This document shows, one piece after another, positions 7,123-10,183 of a stretch of DNA of 10,183 bases. Source of the DNA: an uncultured Lachnospiraceae bacterium (lineage in GTDB: Bacteria > Bacillota > Clostridia > Lachnospirales > Lachnospiraceae); contig CACZNZ010000147.1 of assembly GCA_902782625.1 (NCBI GenBank), positions 1-10,183 of the forward strand. The letters run 5' to 3'. The first letter of the stretch is position 1, and each line of letters opens with the position of its first letter. The notes under the pieces were generated by a model. It ran no database searches, was not told the DNA's origin, and saw nothing but the letters and a program-made list of their open reading frames with translations. A program made the position numbers and the translations under genes.

Positions 7123-8019
7123 CGAGAAACACTGGTATGTACCGGAAAGATGGCAGAACAAGCCTATACATTTCCGGAGACAGGAGTCAGCATCTATTCC
7201 TATGAGGAACTGTGCTACTATCTGAGCCATCATATGATTTTTTATCTCCACACATTGCCGGAGGAAGAGCTGGGAATCTATCTTGGCAATGAACTTGGCA
7301 TGGAGAGGCTGAGCAGGCAGCTTGCCAGACTGAATGATCCGCTGAAGGATCAGATGAAATACTTCTCGGCGCTTTACCGGGAGGGGAGTTATTACAGTGA
7401 AGATGAGATCAGAGAGATTCTTGATCACTACAGAAGCCTGAAGAATGCGCCTGTCTCCATGCAGTACAAATGGCTTGGCGATCAGTTCTGTGATTATCAG
7501 AGAGCAAATATGGCTGCACAGTGCTATCAGAGAGCACTTGACGAGGAGGATCTCGGACGGGAAATGAGCGGAGAAGTCTACCATAACCTGGGAGTTGCCC
7601 AGGTAAGACTGTTCCGGTTCCAGGATGCCCGCATTTCCTTTTTGAAAGCTTATCAGAACAGCGAAGATGAAAATTCCCTGTTTTATTATTTCTGTATCCT
7701 TGTGCTGACAGAGGACATCCAGACGGCGACAAACGAATTAAAGGAATTTGACATATCCGATCTGGTCCTGGAATCTTTCCAGGTACGCTTTGCCAATATG
7801 TCTGAAGAGTTCGGCAGATCGGAGGAGGCTACAGAGACAAAGAGGCTTCGCTATCTTGTCGCTCATGAGAGGACTGACCGGGAAGAAGAGGAAAAAGAGC
7901 AGATGATCCGGAGACTTCAGGCAGATTTTCGAAAAGAAATGTATCTGGATGAAAAATTATTCGTGACAAATCTTCCGGTTCGATATAATATAGATGAGGA
8001 CAAAAATCAGGAGGGATAA
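7120..8019 (+). CDS. TPR-repeat protein, unnamed
   Basis: A 299-residue soluble protein of unknown function. Residues 20-45 (GVSIYSYEELCYYLSHHM and onward) form an N-terminal motif that I recall from other clostridial TPR proteins, where Y-S-x-E-E-L-C-Y-Y is typical; that is recollection. Residues 75-110 are helical. Residues 115-140 and 152-182 are two tetratricopeptide repeats; the second is textbook (VYHNLGVAQVRLFRFQDA, then FLKAYQ), and the first has YKWLGDQFCDYQRANMAAQC, then YQRAL. Residues 183-240 continue the helix-pair pattern. Residues 245-275 are highly charged (RTDREEEEKEQMIRRLQ) and could form a coiled coil. TPRs bind peptides or partner proteins, and in eukaryotes they often dock on Hsp70. 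The position 13 bases after an Hsp70-like gene makes an adaptor role attractive, but this is inference. valS starts six bases after its stop. Confidence 0.85.
   Translation: MRETLVCTGKMAEQAYTFPETGVSIYSYEELCYYLSHHMIFYLHTLPEEELGIYLGNELGMERLSRQLARLNDPLKDQMKYFSALYREGSYYSEDEIREILDHYRSLKNAPVSMQYKWLGDQFCDYQRANMAAQCYQRALDEEDLGREMSGEVYHNLGVAQVRLFRFQDARISFLKAYQNSEDENSLFYYFCILVLTEDIQTATNELKEFDISDLVLESFQVRFANMSEEFGRSEEATETKRLRYLVAHERTDREEEEKEQMIRRLQADFRKEMYLDEKLFVTNLPVRYNIDEDKNQEG
7963..7989 (+). promoter_or_regulatory. Candidate valS-proximal promoter inside the TPR gene end
   Basis: GTGACA (7963-7968, five of six to TTGACA) is followed after 15 bases by TATAAT (7984-7989), or after 17 bases by TAATAT (7986-7991). 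Transcription would begin near 7996-8000, just ahead of the valS ribosome binding site. The 15-base spacing is short and the sequence is coding, so chance is possible. Confidence 0.28.
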
Positions 8020-8028
8020 AGAATCATG
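8009..8028 (+). promoter_or_regulatory. valS ribosome binding site overlapping the TPR gene end
   Basis: AGGAGGG at 8009-8015 lies in the last codons of the TPR gene (TAA at 8017-8019), with ten bases to the valS ATG at 8026. This supports the chosen start and coupling to the upstream gene. A second in-frame ATG at 8038 is further from the site and less likely. Confidence 0.7.
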
Positions 8029-10183
8029 GCGACGCAGATGAATAAGACATACAATCCTGCGGAGATTGAAGACCGGCTGTATCAGAAATGGCTGGATAAA
8101 AAATATTTTCATGCGGAGGTGGATCGAAGCAAAAAGCCATTCACGATCGTGATGCCGCCGCCCAACATTACCGGACAGCTGCATATGGGACATGCACTTG
8201 ACAATACCTTGCAGGATATCCTTATCCGGTTTAAGAGGATGCAGGGATACAATGCTCTATGGCAGCCTGGCACCGATCACGCGAGCATTTCCACCGAGGT
8301 AAAGGTGACCAATAAGCTCAAAGAAGAAGGGATCGATAAAAAAGAACTTGGAAAAGAAGGATTCTTAAAGAGAACCTGGGAGTGGAAGGAAGAATACGGC
8401 GGACGTATTGTCAGTCAGCTTAAAAAGATGGGTTCTTCCGCAGACTGGGACAGAGAACGCTTTACCATGGATGAAGGATGCTCCAAAGCAGTACAGGAAG
8501 TATTCCTCCGCCTTTATGAAAAAGGATATATCTACCGTGGACCGAGGATCATCAACTGGTGTCCGAAGTGCCAGACATCCATATCGGATGCCGAGGTGGA
8601 ATATGAAGAGCAGGAAGGCCATTTCTGGCATATCAACTATCCGATCATCGGTTCGGATCGTGTGATCGAGATTGCCACGACAAGGCCTGAGACGATGCTG
8701 GGAGATACTGCTGTAGCAGTACATCCGGATGATGAAAGATATAAGGATCTTATCGGGAAAAAAGTACTGCTTCCGATCGTGGAACGTGAGATTCCGATCG
8801 TGGCAGATGAATATGTAGATAAAGAATTCGGGACTGGCGCCGTAAAGATTACACCGGCACACGATCCGAACGACTTCGAAGTAGGTAAGAGACATCATCT
8901 TCCTGAAATCAATGTGATGCATGATGATGGAAGAATCAATAAAAACGGCGGAAAATTTGAGGGAATGGACCGCTATGAATGCCGGGAGGCGCTGGTGAAG
9001 GAACTTCAGGAGAAGGGATATCTCGTCAGGATTGAAAAACATGTCCACAACGTAGGAACCCATGACCGGTGCCATACCACGGTAGAACCGCTGATCAAAA
9101 GCCAGTGGTTCGTTCGTATGAAAGAACTTGCCCAGCCGGCGATTGAGGCGATCGACAAAGGAGAACTTCGATTTGTACCGGAACATTTTGACCGTACTTA
9201 TCTGCACTGGCTCAATAATATCAGAGACTGGTGCATCTCCAGACAGCTATGGTGGGGACATCCGATTCCTGCCTATCATTGTCAGGACTGCGGAGAGGTT
9301 ACGGTAGCCAAAGAGATGCCGAAAGTCTGTCCGAAATGCGGATCCGAACATTTGAAACAGGATGAAGATACCCTGGATACCTGGTTCAGTTCCGCGCTGT
9401 GGCCGTTTTCCACACTGGGATGGCCCGATCAGACAGAGGATCTTGATTATTTCTATCCGACCGATGTTCTGGTAACCGGATATGATATCATTTTCTTCTG
9501 GGTAATCAGAATGGTATTCTCCGGTTATCAGCACACCGGGCAATCCCCGTTCCGGGATGTCCTGATCCATGGGCTGGTAAGGGACGAATTAGGACGGAAG
9601 ATGAGTAAATCTTTAGGCAACGGGATCGATCCTCTTGAAGTGATCGACCAGTACGGGGCAGATGCCCTTCGACTTACCCTTGTAACGGGAAATGCACCGG
9701 GCAACGACATGAGGTTTTCTGAGAAGAAGATCCTTGCCAGCAGAAATTTTGCCAATAAGGTATGGAATGCATCCCGTTTCATGCTGATGAATATTGAGAA
9801 GGCAGATCTGACAAATGTGACTGGCGACAATCTGACTTCCGCAGATAAATGGATTCTTTCCAAAGCAAATCACCTTATTAAAGAGGTGACAGACAACATG
9901 GAAAACTATGATTTCGGTGTTGCGGTTTCTAAACTGTATGACTTTATCTGGGAAGAGTTCTGTGACTGGTATATTGAGATGGTTAAACCACGGCTTTATA
10001 ATGACGCGGATGAGACCAAGGCAGCAGCATTGTATACCTTAAAGGAGGTACTTTCCATTGCCTTGAAGATGCTTCACCCGTACATGCCGTTCATCACGGA
10101 AGAGATCTTTTGTTCTCTTACCGATGAAGAATCAATCATGATCTCTTCGTGGCCTGTATATCAGGAAGAAAGGAACTTCCCGA
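8026..10183 (+). CDS. valS: Valyl-tRNA synthetase, N-terminal ~719 residues (3' end outside window)
   Basis: Class I aminoacyl-tRNA synthetase that charges tRNA-Val with valine in the cytoplasm. The frame is open from ATG 8026 to the right edge. Domains in order: Rossmann catalytic domain with [18 protein letters not shown] (HIGH-type HMGH at residues 53-56); Cys179/Cys182 in NWCPKC; the CP1 editing domain with [17 protein letters not shown] and [16 protein letters not shown], which removes mischarged threonine; [12 protein letters not shown]; a four-Cys zinc site at Cys419, Cys422, Cys435, Cys438; [22 protein letters not shown] at 525-529; then the helical anticodon-binding domain ([18 protein letters not shown]). 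About 160 residues, including the C-terminal coiled-coil arm, should lie beyond the window if it has the usual length of roughly 880. Only six bases separate it from the TPR gene, leaving no room for a T-box leader directly upstream. Confidence 0.98.
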   Translation, partial: MATQMNKTYNPAEIEDRLYQKWLDKKYFHAEVDRSKKPFTIVMPPPNITGQLHMGHALDNTLQDILIRFKRMQGYNALWQPGTDHASISTEVKVTNKLKEEGIDKKELGKEGFLKRTWEWKEEYGGRIVSQLKKMGSSADWDRERFTMDEGCSKAVQEVFLRLYEKGYIYRGPRIINWCPKCQTSISDAEVEYEEQEGHFWHINYPIIGSDRVIEIATTRPETMLGDTAVAVHPDDERYKDLIGKKVLLPIVEREIPIVADEYVDKEFGTGAVKITPAHDPNDFEVGKRHHLPEINVMHDDGRINKNGGKFEGMDRYECREALVKELQEKGYLVRIEKHVHNVGTHDRCHTTVEPLIKSQWFVRMKELAQPAIEAIDKGELRFVPEHFDRTYLHWLNNIRDWCISRQLWWGHPIPAYHCQDCGEVTVAKEMPKVCPKCGSEHLKQDEDTLDTWFSSALWPFSTLGWPDQTEDLDYFYPTDVLVTGYDIIFFWVIRMVFSGYQHTGQSPFRDVLIHGLVRDELGRKMSKSLGNGIDPLEVIDQYGADALRLTLVTGNAPGNDMRFSEKKILASRNFANKVWNASRFMLMNIEKADLTNVTGDNLTSADKWILSKANHLIKEVTDNMENYDFGVAVSKLYDFIWEEFCDWYIEMVKPRLYNDADETKAAALYTLKEVLSIALKMLHPYMPFITEEIFCSLTDEESIMISSWPVYQEERNFP

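Noticed and set aside
8365..9207. Long open frame on the minus strand (about 280 codons)
   Set aside because: It lies wholly opposite valS, which is certain from its motifs. The antisense translation shows no domain and an unnatural mix of residues, and no ribosome binding site was evident. It is a shadow frame.

Overview
The window is about 10.2 kb of tightly packed bacterial sequence. All six genes lie on the plus strand with almost no space between them: a 7-base overlap, then gaps of 32, 20, 13 and 6 bases. The host looks like a Gram-positive member of the Clostridia, most likely Lachnospiraceae. Reasons are the moderate GC content, strong AAGGAGG-type ribosome binding sites, a TTG start, a secreted subtilase ending in lysine-rich fibronectin type III modules, and a valyl-tRNA synthetase whose sequence resembles those I remember from Lachnospiraceae. 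I cannot name a genus or species.

Layout. (1) Bases 1-428 are the 3' end of a tRNA-dihydrouridine synthase gene. (2) Bases 422-2455 encode a secreted S8 subtilisin-like protease with signal peptide, acidic pro-region, intact Asp/His/Ser triad and two C-terminal FN3-type modules, the last extremely basic. (3) Bases 2488-5982 encode a 1164-residue protein with two putative Ig-like beta domains followed by a very long helical-repeat region interrupted and ended by beta-rich segments. (4) Bases 6003-7106 encode a 367-residue protein that reads as a stripped-down Hsp70/actin-fold protein. (5) Bases 7120-8019 encode a 299-residue TPR protein. (6) Bases 8026-10183 are the first 719 codons or so of valS, which runs off the window. 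No gene-free stretch exceeds 32 bases. I see no tRNA, rRNA, CRISPR array, insertion sequence, convincing terminator or riboswitch.

How they may work together. Genes 3-5 form a compact unit. From memory, genes 3 and 4 match the uncharacterised families DUF5717 and DUF5716 that sit side by side in Lachnospiraceae; this label is recollection, not a search. My reading is a cytoplasmic chaperone-like or scaffold system: a lidless Hsp70-like protein with a degenerate phosphate loop, a giant Ig/solenoid partner and a TPR partner. It lies between two tRNA-related genes (dus and valS) and directly after an exported protease, and this is the best candidate for an undescribed system here. valS has no room for its own T-box leader, so it must be read from upstream or from a weak candidate promoter inside the end of the TPR gene.
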